DNA of 64,000 bases from Actinacidiphila cocklensis (GTDB lineage: Bacteria; Actinomycetota; Actinomycetes; Streptomycetales; Streptomycetaceae): the NCBI RefSeq assembly GCF_907177275.1, contig NZ_CAJSLV010000035.1, positions 62,001-126,000 of the forward strand, written 5' to 3'. Positions 18,753 to 26,210 of the stretch are shown here, in pieces (within the stretch, counting starts at the first letter, position 1; each line of letters begins with the position of its first letter). Made by a program: the position numbers and the translations under genes. The notes under the pieces are model-generated. The model was not told the origin of the DNA and did not search any database. It saw nothing but the letters and a program-made list of their open reading frames with translations.

Positions 18753-18844
18753 GCGGTTTCTGCAGTTCCTGAGGTGTCAGCCTGTGAGCTGCTGCACAGT
18801 CCCAGGCGGTGTCCTGGACGACCTGTTCCGGCGGGGTCACCGGA

Positions 18845-19045
18845 TCAGGCGAGTACGGGCTCCGCGTGAGCGACGTCGATGCTGAGCAGCGACTCTTCGT
18901 GCGACGCGACAGTCAGCGCGTCGTTCTGGGCCTGCATCCGGATCAGCTCGGATTCCAGGTCCTGAACACGCTGCTGCAGCCTTCGCATCTCGGCGAGGAG
19001 TCGCGGGTCGGGACCGCCGACGTAACCGAGAAGCGCCTTTGCCAT
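18845..19045 (-). CDS. Small conserved coiled-coil protein of unknown function
   Basis: 66 residues: MAKALLGYVGGPDPRLLAEM, then a heptad-patterned helix (MRRLQQRVQDLESELIRMQ, residues about 20-38) and a less ordered acidic tail. Not recognised as a named family, but I recall closely similar proteins between smc and acyP in other Streptomyces. GGAGGA lies 9 nt before the ATG, and a UUCG-loop terminator follows, both supporting real expression. The helix could form a two-stranded coiled coil about three heptads long. No function can be assigned. Confidence 0.8.
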   Translation of the reverse strand: MAKALLGYVGGPDPRLLAEMRRLQQRVQDLESELIRMQAQNDALTVASHEESLLSIDVAHAEPVLA

Positions 19046-19411
19046 GATGGATGGTCCTCCACGCTGAGTGACCGACCGAAGCGGTTTGGGTCGTGGGTGA
19101 GGGGTACGCGCCCGCGCAAGCTTGGATGCCGTGACCGCCGCTGAGCATTCGTTGGAGCCACGTTGCGCGGGGCTTCCAGCGTCTCACCAAATAAAAGAAC
19201 GGTCAACACGATCACAGCCCAGTCGTCGGGTCCGCCTCAGAAAACACGGCGCAAAAGGCGCCGCGGGCTGCCCGCGTGGCATCGAGATCATCCTCGTGGG
19301 GGCAGCCTGACACGACATCCGTCGTATGGCAACCGGTCGTACCGATCGGATCGCAAATCTTCGGCTACCCAGGTGGTGCGCTTCCGCGGCGCCTCGGAAG
19401 ACCGCGGAGCG
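19046..19411. other. Intergenic region upstream of the small coiled-coil gene
   Basis: 366 bp with no convincing gene on either strand. An AT-richer patch at about 19184-19215 reads, on the minus strand, TTGACC followed by TTCTTTTATTT, a plausible promoter element for the small gene downstream. Around 19320-19360 there are several short CCGTCGTA/CGGTCGTACCGATCGG-type partial palindromes of unknown meaning. Confidence 0.35.
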
Positions 19412-19693
19412 TCAGCGGATCTCGAATCCGTCGTATCCACCGCGCGGCTCGGACCAGATTTCGGTGACACCGTCGGCGCGGCCGGGCGTGTCGCCGTGCC
19501 GCAACCAGTCGAGGAGCTGCTGGCACTGGTCGCGGGCGCCTTCCGCGACGACCTGCACGCGGCCGTCGCCGAGGTTGCCCGCATAGCCGGACAGGCCGCC
19601 GATCTCCAGCGCGGTGGCCCTGGTACACCATCGGAAGCCCACGCCCTGCACCCGGCCCCGCACCCACGCGGTGAGCCGGACATTTTCGTTCAT
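19412..19693 (-). CDS. acyP: Acylphosphatase
   Basis: 93 residues, the standard size. Hydrolyses acyl phosphates such as carbamoyl- or acetyl-phosphate. The first signature [18 protein letters not shown] (residues about 11-28) contains the phosphate-binding loop and catalytic Arg (GFR); the second, [19 protein letters not shown] (about 34-52), has the catalytic Asn in GNLGDG in place of the more common GNxxDG spacing, which is acceptable. It lies on the smc side of the smc-rnc segment, in the usual Streptomyces order. The start ATG at 19693 has no clear ribosome binding site. Confidence 0.93.
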   Translation of the reverse strand: MNENVRLTAWVRGRVQGVGFRWCTRATALEIGGLSGYAGNLGDGRVQVVAEGARDQCQQLLDWLRHGDTPGRADGVTEIWSEPRGGYDGFEIR

Positions 19694-19829
19694 GCGGGGA
19701 GGTTATCCGGTCGGCAGGCCGCCGGTTGCGACCGGACCACCGCGCCGCGGAGCGCGATTCGCTACAGTCGCCCCGCAGCAGGACTTCACCCGAACGGGTG
19801 AAGCATGGTGAAGCATTGAGGAGCACCCG

Positions 19830-20699
19830 ATGGGCCGACACAGCCGTCAGGCGCAGCCTGCCGCGTCGCAGCCCGGCCCGCGCGGCCATCGCGGCCGCCG
19901 CAAGCACCACCCGCTACGCACCGGGCTGCTGACCACGTCCGCGGTGATGGCGGTCGGCGCGGTCGCCGCCTCGTCCGGGCTGCTGTCCGGGGTGACCGGC
20001 GGGCTGACCCAGGACGGCGGCGGCAAGGACAACACGCAGGCCGACGGCCCGTCCGGCCCCGTGCAGGCCGGCAGCGACCTGCCCTCGCCGCAGGGCAGCA
20101 CGGACACCGCCATACCCGGCTCCAGCAGCCCTTCGCCCTCGGCGACGCCCTCCCCGTCGGCGGCCACGCCCTCGGCGCGCGCCGGGTCGGCGACGCCGGT
20201 CAAGGCCAAGCCGTCCGCGAGCGCGTCCGCGTCGCCGACCCGTACGGTCCTCGTGCCCACCACCCCCGTGCGCACCCCCACCGCCACCAAGGCGCCCACC
20301 GCGAGTCCGACCAGCGACACGCTGACCTCCGCCAGGGCGGCGATCCTGTCGCTGGTCAACAAGGAGCGGGCGACCGCCGGCTGCAAGCCGCTGACCGCCA
20401 GCTCGTCGCTCGACGGGCTGGCCCAGGCGTTCAGCGACGACATGGCCGCCCGCGACTTCTTCGACCACACCGACCCGGACGGCCACACCCCCTGGGACCG
20501 CGCCAAGGCCCGCGGCATCACCAACCTCGGCGGTGAGAACATAGCCCGCGGCCAGGCCGACGCGGAGGCGGTGATGACCGCCTGGATGAACAGCCCGGGC
20601 CACCGGGCGAACATCCTCAACTGCGACTACACCACCCTGGGCGTCGGCATCCACTACGGCACCGGCGGCCCTTGGTGGACGCAGGACTTCGGCTTCTGA
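19830..20699 (+). CDS. Secreted CAP (SCP/PR-1) domain protein
   Basis: 289 residues. A basic N terminus (MGRHSRQAQ...RGHRGRRKHH) is followed by a hydrophobic helix (LLTTSAVMAVGAVAASSGLL, about residues 31-50), which looks like a signal anchor or long signal peptide. A Ser/Pro/Thr/Ala-rich linker runs to about residue 165. The CAP domain then shows ILSLVNKERATAGCKPLTASSSLDGLAQAFSDDMAARDFFDHTDPDG, GENIARGQ and MNSPGHRANILNCDYTTLGVGIHYG, including the His and Glu residues of the CAP cavity. CAP proteins are extracellular; their biochemical role in Streptomyces is not settled. GAGGAG precedes the ATG by 7 nt. Confidence 0.92.
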   Translation: MGRHSRQAQPAASQPGPRGHRGRRKHHPLRTGLLTTSAVMAVGAVAASSGLLSGVTGGLTQDGGGKDNTQADGPSGPVQAGSDLPSPQGSTDTAIPGSSSPSPSATPSPSAATPSARAGSATPVKAKPSASASASPTRTVLVPTTPVRTPTATKAPTASPTSDTLTSARAAILSLVNKERATAGCKPLTASSSLDGLAQAFSDDMAARDFFDHTDPDGHTPWDRAKARGITNLGGENIARGQADAEAVMTAWMNSPGHRANILNCDYTTLGVGIHYGTGGPWWTQDFGF

Positions 20700-20763
20700 G
20701 GGAGCACTGGCGAAACGACAGCGCATCCGTTCGGGCAGCGCTGTGGCGGGGTACGCTCTGGCC

Positions 20764-21168
20764 ATGGGCGAGGTAAGCGGGGAGCGGGTGGCGGAAGGTG
20801 CGGACGCCTTCGACGTCTTCGCACGGGACTGCCCGTCGCGCTTCACGCTGGGGCACGTGACCGGCCGCTGGGGAAGCCTCACGCTGGGCGCGCTGCGGGA
20901 CGACACGCTGCGGTTCAACGAGCTGCGGCGCAGGGTCGACGGGGTCAGCGAGAAGATGCTGTCGCAGACGCTGCACGCGCTGGAGCGCGACGGCCTGGTC
21001 GTCAGGGACGCCCGGCCGACGAACCCGCCGCACGTGGAGTACCGCCTCACCGAACTCGGCGCGGACACCGCGGACCGGCTGCTCGCGCTGATCGGCCTGG
21101 TCGAGGACCGGATGCCGGAGGTGCTCGCCGCCCAGCGGGCCTACGACGCTGCGCGCGGCACGGGCTGA
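20764..21168 (+). CDS. HxlR family winged-helix transcriptional regulator
   Basis: 134 residues from the ATG at 20764; a GTG at 20743 would add seven. The HxlR pattern is clear: [59 protein letters not shown], with [12 protein letters not shown] in the wing. Most HxlR proteins start the motif with a redox-active Cys, and Cys is present here at CPSR. Targets are unknown; such regulators usually control a neighbouring gene, but both adjacent genes are housekeeping-like. Its 3' end overlaps the 3' end of convergent mutM by 28 bp. Confidence 0.88.
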   Translation: MGEVSGERVAEGADAFDVFARDCPSRFTLGHVTGRWGSLTLGALRDDTLRFNELRRRVDGVSEKMLSQTLHALERDGLVVRDARPTNPPHVEYRLTELGADTADRLLALIGLVEDRMPEVLAAQRAYDAARGTG

Positions 21169-22007
21169 CAGCGCGGGCAGAAGTAGCTCGACCTGTTCAT
21201 CCACGCGCGGCGCCGGATCGGCGTACCGCAGCGGCGGCAGGGCAGGTCCTCGCGGCCGTAGGCGTCCAGCGAGCGGTCGAAGTAGCCGGACTCGCCGTTG
21301 ACGTTGACGTACATGCTGTCGAAGCTGGTGCCGCCGGCGGCCAGCGCGTCGCCCATCACCTCGCGGATGTGCCGGACCAGTTCCGCGGTACGGGGGCGGG
21401 TCAGGCCGGCGGTGGGGCGCTCGTAGTGCAGTTTGCTGCGCCACAGCGCCTCGTCGGCGTAGATGTTGCCGACGCCGCTGATCAGGCTCTGGTCGAGCAG
21501 TGCCCGCTTGACGGTGGTGCGCTTGCGGCGCAGGGCCTTGTGGAAGGCGTCCTCGTCGAACTCCGGGTCCAGCGGGTCGCGGGCGATGTGCGCGAGTGCC
21601 TGCGGCAGGCCTTCGGGGTCGCCGGGGACCGTGTCCTGGATCGACAGTCCGCCGAAGGTGCGCTGGTCGACGAACCGCAGGTCCGTGCCGTCGGCGTCGG
21701 CGAACGTCAGGCGCACCCGCAGGTGGGTCTCCGGCGGTGCCGTGGCCGGGCGGATCAGGAACTGCCCGCTCATGCCGAGGTGGGCGAGCAGGGCTGCCTC
21801 CTCCGTGACCGGCAGCCACAGGTACTTGCCCCTGCGGTGCGGCTCGCCGAGCTTGCGGCCCTTCAGCCGGGCCGCGAAGTCCGCCGCTCCCGCGGTGTGG
21901 CGCCGCACGGCCCGTGGGTGCAGGACCTGCACCGTCTCGACGGTTCGGTCCGCTGCCCAGCGCGCCAGTCCGCGCCGCACCACTTCCACTTCCGGCAGCT
22001 CCGGCAT
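21141..22007 (-). CDS. mutM: Formamidopyrimidine-DNA glycosylase (Fpg/MutM)
   Basis: 288 residues. Excises 8-oxoguanine and formamidopyrimidines from DNA and cleaves the abasic site. Pro2 and Glu3 of [14 protein letters not shown] are the catalytic residues after Met removal. [12 protein letters not shown] (the helix-two-turn-helix) is near residue 172, and a C-terminal zinc finger reads [24 protein letters not shown] with all four Cys. The ATG at 22007 is fixed by the MPELPE start. It lies 96 bp downstream of rnc with a large hairpin between, an order common in actinobacteria. Confidence 0.97.
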   Translation of the reverse strand: MPELPEVEVVRRGLARWAADRTVETVQVLHPRAVRRHTAGAADFAARLKGRKLGEPHRRGKYLWLPVTEEAALLAHLGMSGQFLIRPATAPPETHLRVRLTFADADGTDLRFVDQRTFGGLSIQDTVPGDPEGLPQALAHIARDPLDPEFDEDAFHKALRRKRTTVKRALLDQSLISGVGNIYADEALWRSKLHYERPTAGLTRPRTAELVRHIREVMGDALAAGGTSFDSMYVNVNGESGYFDRSLDAYGREDLPCRRCGTPIRRRAWMNRSSYFCPRCQPVPRAAS

Positions 22008-22036
22008 GACCTTCCCTCCACGGAAGACGGTGCGAC

Positions 22037-22072
22037 ACAGGGGCGCGGGGGGGGTACCCCCAGCGCCCCTGT
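22037..22072. terminator. Large hairpin between rnc and mutM
   Basis: ACAGGGGCGC and GCGCCCCTGT form a perfect 10-bp outer stem; the inside (GGGGGGGTACCCCC) can pair further. It sits 32 bp after the rnc stop and about 30 bp before the mutM start. It could be a terminator or attenuator, or a processing site in a common rnc-mutM mRNA. Confidence 0.6.
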
Positions 22073-22103
22073 CGGGCACCCCCTGTGCAGGGGGACCGCT
22101 CCG

Positions 22104-22853
22104 TCAGCTCGCGGCGGCGGAGGTCTTGCGGATGGAGCGCCAGGCGGCCTCGGCCGCCTGCTGCTCCGCTTCCTTCTTGCTGCGGCCGGTGCCGGTGCCG
22201 TACTCGACACCACCGACGCGGGCGGCAGCCTTGAAGGTCTTCTCGTGGTCGGGTCCCGACTCGGAGACGACGTATTCCGGTACGCCCAGGCTCTCGCTCG
22301 CGGTCAGCTCCTGGAGGCTGGTCTTCCAGTCCAGGCCCGCGCCCAGGTTGGAGGACTCCTCGATGAGCGGGTCGAAGAGCCGGTGGACCAGCTCGGAGGC
22401 CGCGTCGAGGCCCTGGTCGAGATAGACGGCGCCGATCACCGCTTCGAGGGTGTCCGCAAGGATCGACGCCTTGTCCCGCCCGCCGGTGCCCTCTTCGCCC
22501 CGGCCCAGGCGGATGAACGCGCCGAGGTCGAGCCCCCGGCTGACGCCCGCGAGTGCCCGGGAGTTGACCACCGCGGCCCGCAGCTTGGCCAGTTGGCCCT
22601 CGGGAAGGTCGGGGTGGGTGCGGTAGAGGGTGTCGGTGACCACCAGGCCGAGCACGGAGTCCCCGAGGAACTCCAGCCGCTCGTTGGTGGGCAGCCCGCC
22701 GTTCTCGTACGCGTACGAGCGGTGGGTGAGCGCACGCACCAGAAGGGCGGGCTCGAGGTGATACCCGAGCCGCCCTTCCAGAAGCGTGTGGGACGAGGCT
22801 GTTTCCGTCGCGGCGTCCGTCGCGGCCTGCTTCGGCGCTGAGGCGTCTGACAT
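22104..22853 (-). CDS. rnc: Ribonuclease III
   Basis: 249 residues from ATG 22853 (MSDASAP); a GTG at 22865 would add four. Cleaves double-stranded RNA in rRNA maturation and mRNA control. In S. coelicolor the gene is absB, needed for global antibiotic production. The RNase III signature [12 protein letters not shown] (about residues 56-67) carries the catalytic Glu/Asp, with [14 protein letters not shown] holding the second acidic pair. The C-terminal dsRNA-binding domain ([11 protein letters not shown]...[16 protein letters not shown]) is complete. It follows rpmF by fewer than 25 bp, in the conserved DUF177-rpmF-rnc-mutM order. Confidence 0.97.
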   Translation of the reverse strand: MSDASAPKQAATDAATETASSHTLLEGRLGYHLEPALLVRALTHRSYAYENGGLPTNERLEFLGDSVLGLVVTDTLYRTHPDLPEGQLAKLRAAVVNSRALAGVSRGLDLGAFIRLGRGEEGTGGRDKASILADTLEAVIGAVYLDQGLDAASELVHRLFDPLIEESSNLGAGLDWKTSLQELTASESLGVPEYVVSESGPDHEKTFKAAARVGGVEYGTGTGRSKKEAEQQAAEAAWRSIRKTSAAAS

Positions 22854-22872
22854 GGAGCCTGTCACCTGCCGA

Positions 22873-23046
22873 TCAGACGTCGAGGACCTGACGGCGGTTG
22901 TAGGTGCCGCAGTTGGGGCACGCGATGTGCTGCAGCTTCGGCTCGTGGCAGCGCTCGCACGCCACCAGGCTCACGGGCGCAGCCTTCCACTGCGAACGGC
23001 GGTGGCGCGTGTTGCTGCGCGACATCTTCCGCTTGGGAACAGCCAC
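22873..23046 (-). CDS. rpmF: Ribosomal protein bL32
   Basis: 57 residues: [21 protein letters not shown] is the invariant bL32 start. Two CxxC pairs (CERC, CPNC) bind zinc, so this is the zinc-containing (C+) form; Streptomyces commonly also has a zinc-free paralogue controlled by Zur elsewhere. Starts with GTG at 23046, 2 bp after the DUF177 stop codon, so the two are translated from one mRNA. Confidence 0.98.
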   Translation of the reverse strand: MAVPKRKMSRSNTRHRRSQWKAAPVSLVACERCHEPKLQHIACPNCGTYNRRQVLDV

Positions 23047-23048
23047 GG

Positions 23049-23639
23049 CTACTTCTCCTGATCGTCGTCGGAGCCGTTTCCGGCACCGTTCTGCTGGGTC
23101 GTCGGATCCACGGTGAGATCCTGCAGGGCCGCCCACCGGATGTCGGTGACCGCGTGGTGGTGGTCCGGGTCGTCCGCGAGCCGGGCTCCACAGGTGGAGC
23201 ACAGGCCCGGGCAGTCGTCCTGGCACACCGGCTGCATGGGCAGTGCGAGCACCACCGCGTCGCGCAGCACGGATTCGAGGTCGAACAGGTCGTCCTCTAG
23301 TTCAAGCGCGTCCTCGTCCTCGGCGTCGTCACCGGCTTCGTCCCTGCGGGCGGTCCGGGTGTCGGCGTCGGGGTAGGAGAACATCTCCTGGAATTCCGCG
23401 TCGAGCTCGAGCTCGACGGGCTCCAGACACCTTACGCACTCCCCCGTGACCGGTGCATGGGCGGTGCCGGTGACCAGCACGCCCTCCATGACCGACTCCA
23501 GGCGGAGGTCCAGCTCGACGGTGACGCCCTTGGGCACCCCGATGACGCCGGCGATGCCGAGGTCGTCCGGGGCCGGCACCGAGCGGGAGACCTTCTTCAT
23601 CGCGCCCGGACGCCTGCCCAGCTCGTGTGTGTCGAACAC
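23049..23639 (-). CDS. DUF177 (YceD-type) 23S rRNA accumulation protein
   Basis: 196 residues from GTG 23639. Family signatures: GECVRCLEPVELELDAEFQEMFSYPD and, near the C terminus, LPMQPVCQDDCPGLCSTCGARL, with the Cys-rich CxxxCPGLCxxCG segment of the DUF177/YceD family, which affects 23S rRNA/50S assembly and is generally paired with rpmF. An acidic insert (DEAGDDAEDEDALELEDD) is in the middle. The frame continues upstream, coding NTRLDHRNPLVFDTHE, a stretch I recall as conserved in homologues; the only initiator there would be CTG at 23672, so the true start may lie 11 codons earlier. Confidence 0.9.
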   Translation of the reverse strand: MFDTHELGRRPGAMKKVSRSVPAPDDLGIAGVIGVPKGVTVELDLRLESVMEGVLVTGTAHAPVTGECVRCLEPVELELDAEFQEMFSYPDADTRTARRDEAGDDAEDEDALELEDDLFDLESVLRDAVVLALPMQPVCQDDCPGLCSTCGARLADDPDHHHAVTDIRWAALQDLTVDPTTQQNGAGNGSDDDQEK

Positions 23640-23789
23640 GAGCGGGTTGCGGTGGTCAAGGCGGGTGTTCAGGGCTCCTGCTTTCCTCGGTCTTGCCTGC
23701 CGCGTCCCGAGTGGGCGGGCAGGCAGAAGCGCCGGCGATTCACACGGCTGGAAGTGACAGGATACTGGACGCGCAGCCCCCGCCCAAAC

Positions 23790-23805
23790 GGGCCGGTACC
23801 GGCCC
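23790..23805 (-). terminator. Short palindromic hairpin downstream of the DivIVA-like gene
   Basis: GGGCCGGTACCGGCCC is a perfect 16-bp palindrome 16 bp beyond the DivIVA-like stop codon, between it and DUF177. A possible terminator, but with little loop; low certainty. Confidence 0.4.
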
Positions 23806-23821
23806 TACGGGCGCGGACCGG

Positions 23822-25000
23822 TCAGCGTCCCTGCTCCAGCTCCCGCAGCCGGTTGAGGTCGATCATCCCGGTGTCGAAGAAGCTGGTCTCGTCCAGCGCC
23901 GCGGCGGGCTGGGCGTAGCCCTGGCCCTGCTGCTGGTACGGGATCTGCGGCGGGTACTGCTGCTGGTCGTAGCCGGGCTGCTGCTCGTAGCCCTGCTGGC
24001 CGCCCTGGCCGCCGTAGTCGTAGCCCTGGTCCTGACCGTAGCCGGGCTGCGGGGCGTACGGGTCCGCGTAGCCGGCCTGCTGGGCGTAGTCCTGCTGGTA
24101 GCCGTCGCCGGGCTGCTGGGCATAGTCCTGCTGCGGGTAGGCCTCCGGCTGCGGCGGGTAGCCGTAGCCGGGGTCCTGCGCGGGCTGCGGCTCGGCGGGC
24201 TGAGGCTGCGGGTCGTAGCCGTACTGCGCCAGGTCGGCCTGCTCGGGCGCGGGGGCGGCCAGGCCGGCCAGGAAGTCGGCGTCGGACTGCTGGTGGTGGT
24301 GCTGCGGGTCGCCCTCGGCGCCGTCCGCCGCGGCGATCTGCGCGGCCAGGTCGTCGATCGGGTTGTGCCCGGTGAGCTTGAGCCGGCCGCGGCCGACCGC
24401 CTCCAGGGTCTTGCTGAGCACCGCCTCGAAGGCGCCGAGCTTGGTGTCGACGTACTCGTCGGCGCGGCGGCGCAGCGTCTCGGGGTCGGTGCTGCGCTCG
24501 GGGGCGTCCGGGTCGTCCTCCGCGGGGAAGCCCTGCTCGTCGAAGTCGGGGTGGCGGCCGAGCAGCTTCTCGCGGCCGCGGTCGACCGAGCCGATGGTCT
24601 TGGTGAGGACCACCTCGAAGTTCGCCAGCTTGCTGTCGACGTAGTCGTCGGCCTCGGCGCGGATCTCGTCGGCCTCACGGCGGGCCTCGGCGACGATCCG
24701 GTCGGCCTCGTCCTTGGACTGCCGGGCGATATGCGTGTCGGAGACCAGCGAACCGCGTTCGGCGTGCGCCGACTCGATGATCCGCCGGGCCTCGGCCCTG
24801 GCCTGTTCGACCATCTGCTCACGGTCGCCGAGCAGGTCCTCGGCCTGGGCAAGGGAGTCGGGCAGCGCGGCGGACACCTCGTCGAGCATGGCAAGCAGCT
24901 CGGCCCGGTTCACCACGCAGGAGGCCGACATCGGCATCGACCGGGCGTTCGCCACGGTGGCCGCGATCTCATCGAGCTTCTTCTGGACGTCCACGCCCAC
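23822..25000 (-). CDS. DivIVA-like cell division initiation protein with Y/Q-rich tail
   Basis: 392 residues. The N-terminal third is a coiled coil rich in Ala/Glu/Arg (QARAEARRIIESAHAERGS, ADRIVAEARREADEIRAEADDYVDSKL), the ATPase-b/DivIVA-type arrangement. A YVDSKLANFEVVLTKT segment is repeated as YVDTKLGAFEAVLSKT (about residues 120 and 187), an internal duplication. The last 130 residues are low complexity, rich in Gln, Tyr, Pro and Gly. It is a Streptomyces relative of the polar-growth scaffold DivIVA; its exact role is unknown to me. A GTG at 24994 (VDVQKKL) is an alternative start. coaD ends 4 bp upstream, so the two are cotranscribed. Confidence 0.85.
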   Translation of the reverse strand: MGVDVQKKLDEIAATVANARSMPMSASCVVNRAELLAMLDEVSAALPDSLAQAEDLLGDREQMVEQARAEARRIIESAHAERGSLVSDTHIARQSKDEADRIVAEARREADEIRAEADDYVDSKLANFEVVLTKTIGSVDRGREKLLGRHPDFDEQGFPAEDDPDAPERSTDPETLRRRADEYVDTKLGAFEAVLSKTLEAVGRGRLKLTGHNPIDDLAAQIAAADGAEGDPQHHHQQSDADFLAGLAAPAPEQADLAQYGYDPQPQPAEPQPAQDPGYGYPPQPEAYPQQDYAQQPGDGYQQDYAQQAGYADPYAPQPGYGQDQGYDYGGQGGQQGYEQQPGYDQQQYPPQIPYQQQGQGYAQPAAALDETSFFDTGMIDLNRLRELEQGR

Positions 25001-25004
25001 GACT

Positions 25005-25484
25005 CTAGCGCTGCCGCAGCTTGGTGTTCAGCGCGTCGAGAACCGGGGCCGGAACCAAGTGCGAGATGTCACCGCCCCATTGGGCGACTTCCTTCACCAA
25101 TGACGAGGACAGGAAGCTGTACGCGGGATTGGTGGGCACGAAGAGCGTCTCGACACCGGACAGGCCGATGTTCATCTGCGCCATCTGCAGCTCGTAGTCG
25201 AAGTCGCTGACCGCCCGCAGGCCCTTGACGATGGCCGGGATGTCGCGCTGCTTGCAGAAGTCCACCAGCAGTCCGTGGAAGGACTCCACCTGCACATTGC
25301 CCAGGTCGGCGGTGACCTCCTCGATGAGCGCGATCCGCTCGTCGATGCCGAACAGGCCCTGCTTGGACTGGTTGATCATCACCGCGACGTGCACGACGTC
25401 GTACAGCCGGGAGGCGCGGGCGATGATGTCGAGGTGTCCGTTGGTGACCGGGTCGAAGGACCCGGGACAGACTGCGCGGCGCAT
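25005..25484 (-). CDS. coaD: Phosphopantetheine adenylyltransferase
   Basis: 159 residues. Converts 4'-phosphopantetheine and ATP to dephospho-CoA, the fourth step of coenzyme A synthesis. The nucleotidyltransferase motif AVCPGSFDPVTNGHLDI (residues 4-20) includes the TxGH variant (TNGH) for ATP; YSFLSSSLVKEVA near residue 125 is the second family motif. The ATG at 25484 has GAGGAG 8 nt upstream; the open frame extends further but that start has no support. It lies downstream of rsmD by 38 bp, the usual pairing of rsmD with coaD. Confidence 0.97.
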   Translation of the reverse strand: MRRAVCPGSFDPVTNGHLDIIARASRLYDVVHVAVMINQSKQGLFGIDERIALIEEVTADLGNVQVESFHGLLVDFCKQRDIPAIVKGLRAVSDFDYELQMAQMNIGLSGVETLFVPTNPAYSFLSSSLVKEVAQWGGDISHLVPAPVLDALNTKLRQR

Positions 25485-25522
25485 TGCTGGCTCCTCGCTC
25501 TGCGAACGGGCGTTACGCGGGT

Positions 25523-26104
25523 TCATGACCCGGCGGTAACTTGGGCGGCGCGACCGTACCAAAGAGTCGCCTCGCCGTACCGCCGGGAGCGCAGCGGTGC
25601 GAATCCGGCGGGCCAGTCGAACTCGCCGCCCCGGGTCCTGCGTTCCACGGTGACCAGTGTGTCGGCCGCGAGCCAGCCGCCGGCCGCGAGTGTGAGCAGG
25701 ATCTCCCGCAGGTCCGCGTCCGCGGTGTCGTAGGGCGGGTCGAGGAAGACCACGTCGTACGGCTCGGCAGGCGGCGGTCCCGCGACCACCTTCTCGGCCT
25801 TGCCGGCCCGCACCTCGGCGCCGGGCAGGCCGATGGCGTCGGCGTTCTCCCGGATCGTGCGGGCGGCCCGCGGGTCGGCCTCGGAGAGCAGCACATGGGC
25901 GGCGCCGCGCGAGAGGGCTTCGAGCCCGACCGCGCCCGAGCCGCCGTACAGGTCCATGACCCTGGCGCCCTCCAGGGTGCCGCGCAGCGACTGCAGGGTC
26001 GAGAACAGCCCTTCCTTGGCCCGGTCCGAGGTCGGCCGGGTCGCGGTGCCCGGCGGTACGGCAAGCCGCCGGCCGCCGGCCGCCCCGGCGATCACGCGCG
26101 TCAT
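25523..26104 (-). CDS. rsmD: 16S rRNA (guanine-966-N2)-methyltransferase
   Basis: 193 residues. Methylates G966 of 16S rRNA. The N terminus MTRVIAGAAGGRRLAVPPG and RPTSDRAKEGLFSTL are RsmD signatures. SAM-binding motif VMDLYGGSGAVGLEALSRGA is near residues 48-67, and the catalytic DPPY occurs in VVFLDPPYDTADADL (about residue 124). Located between recG and coaD, the conserved actinobacterial order. Confidence 0.96.
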   Translation of the reverse strand: MTRVIAGAAGGRRLAVPPGTATRPTSDRAKEGLFSTLQSLRGTLEGARVMDLYGGSGAVGLEALSRGAAHVLLSEADPRAARTIRENADAIGLPGAEVRAGKAEKVVAGPPPAEPYDVVFLDPPYDTADADLREILLTLAAGGWLAADTLVTVERRTRGGEFDWPAGFAPLRSRRYGEATLWYGRAAQVTAGS

Positions 26105-26210
26105 CTGCTGCCCACCCTTCGCCTCACGCTTCGCAGCCTATCCGGCCGCGACCGGTCGGCCCCGCCCGCGCACCCGTCCGCACGGCAGGGGCCGCGTCCG
26201 GGCCGCCGGC

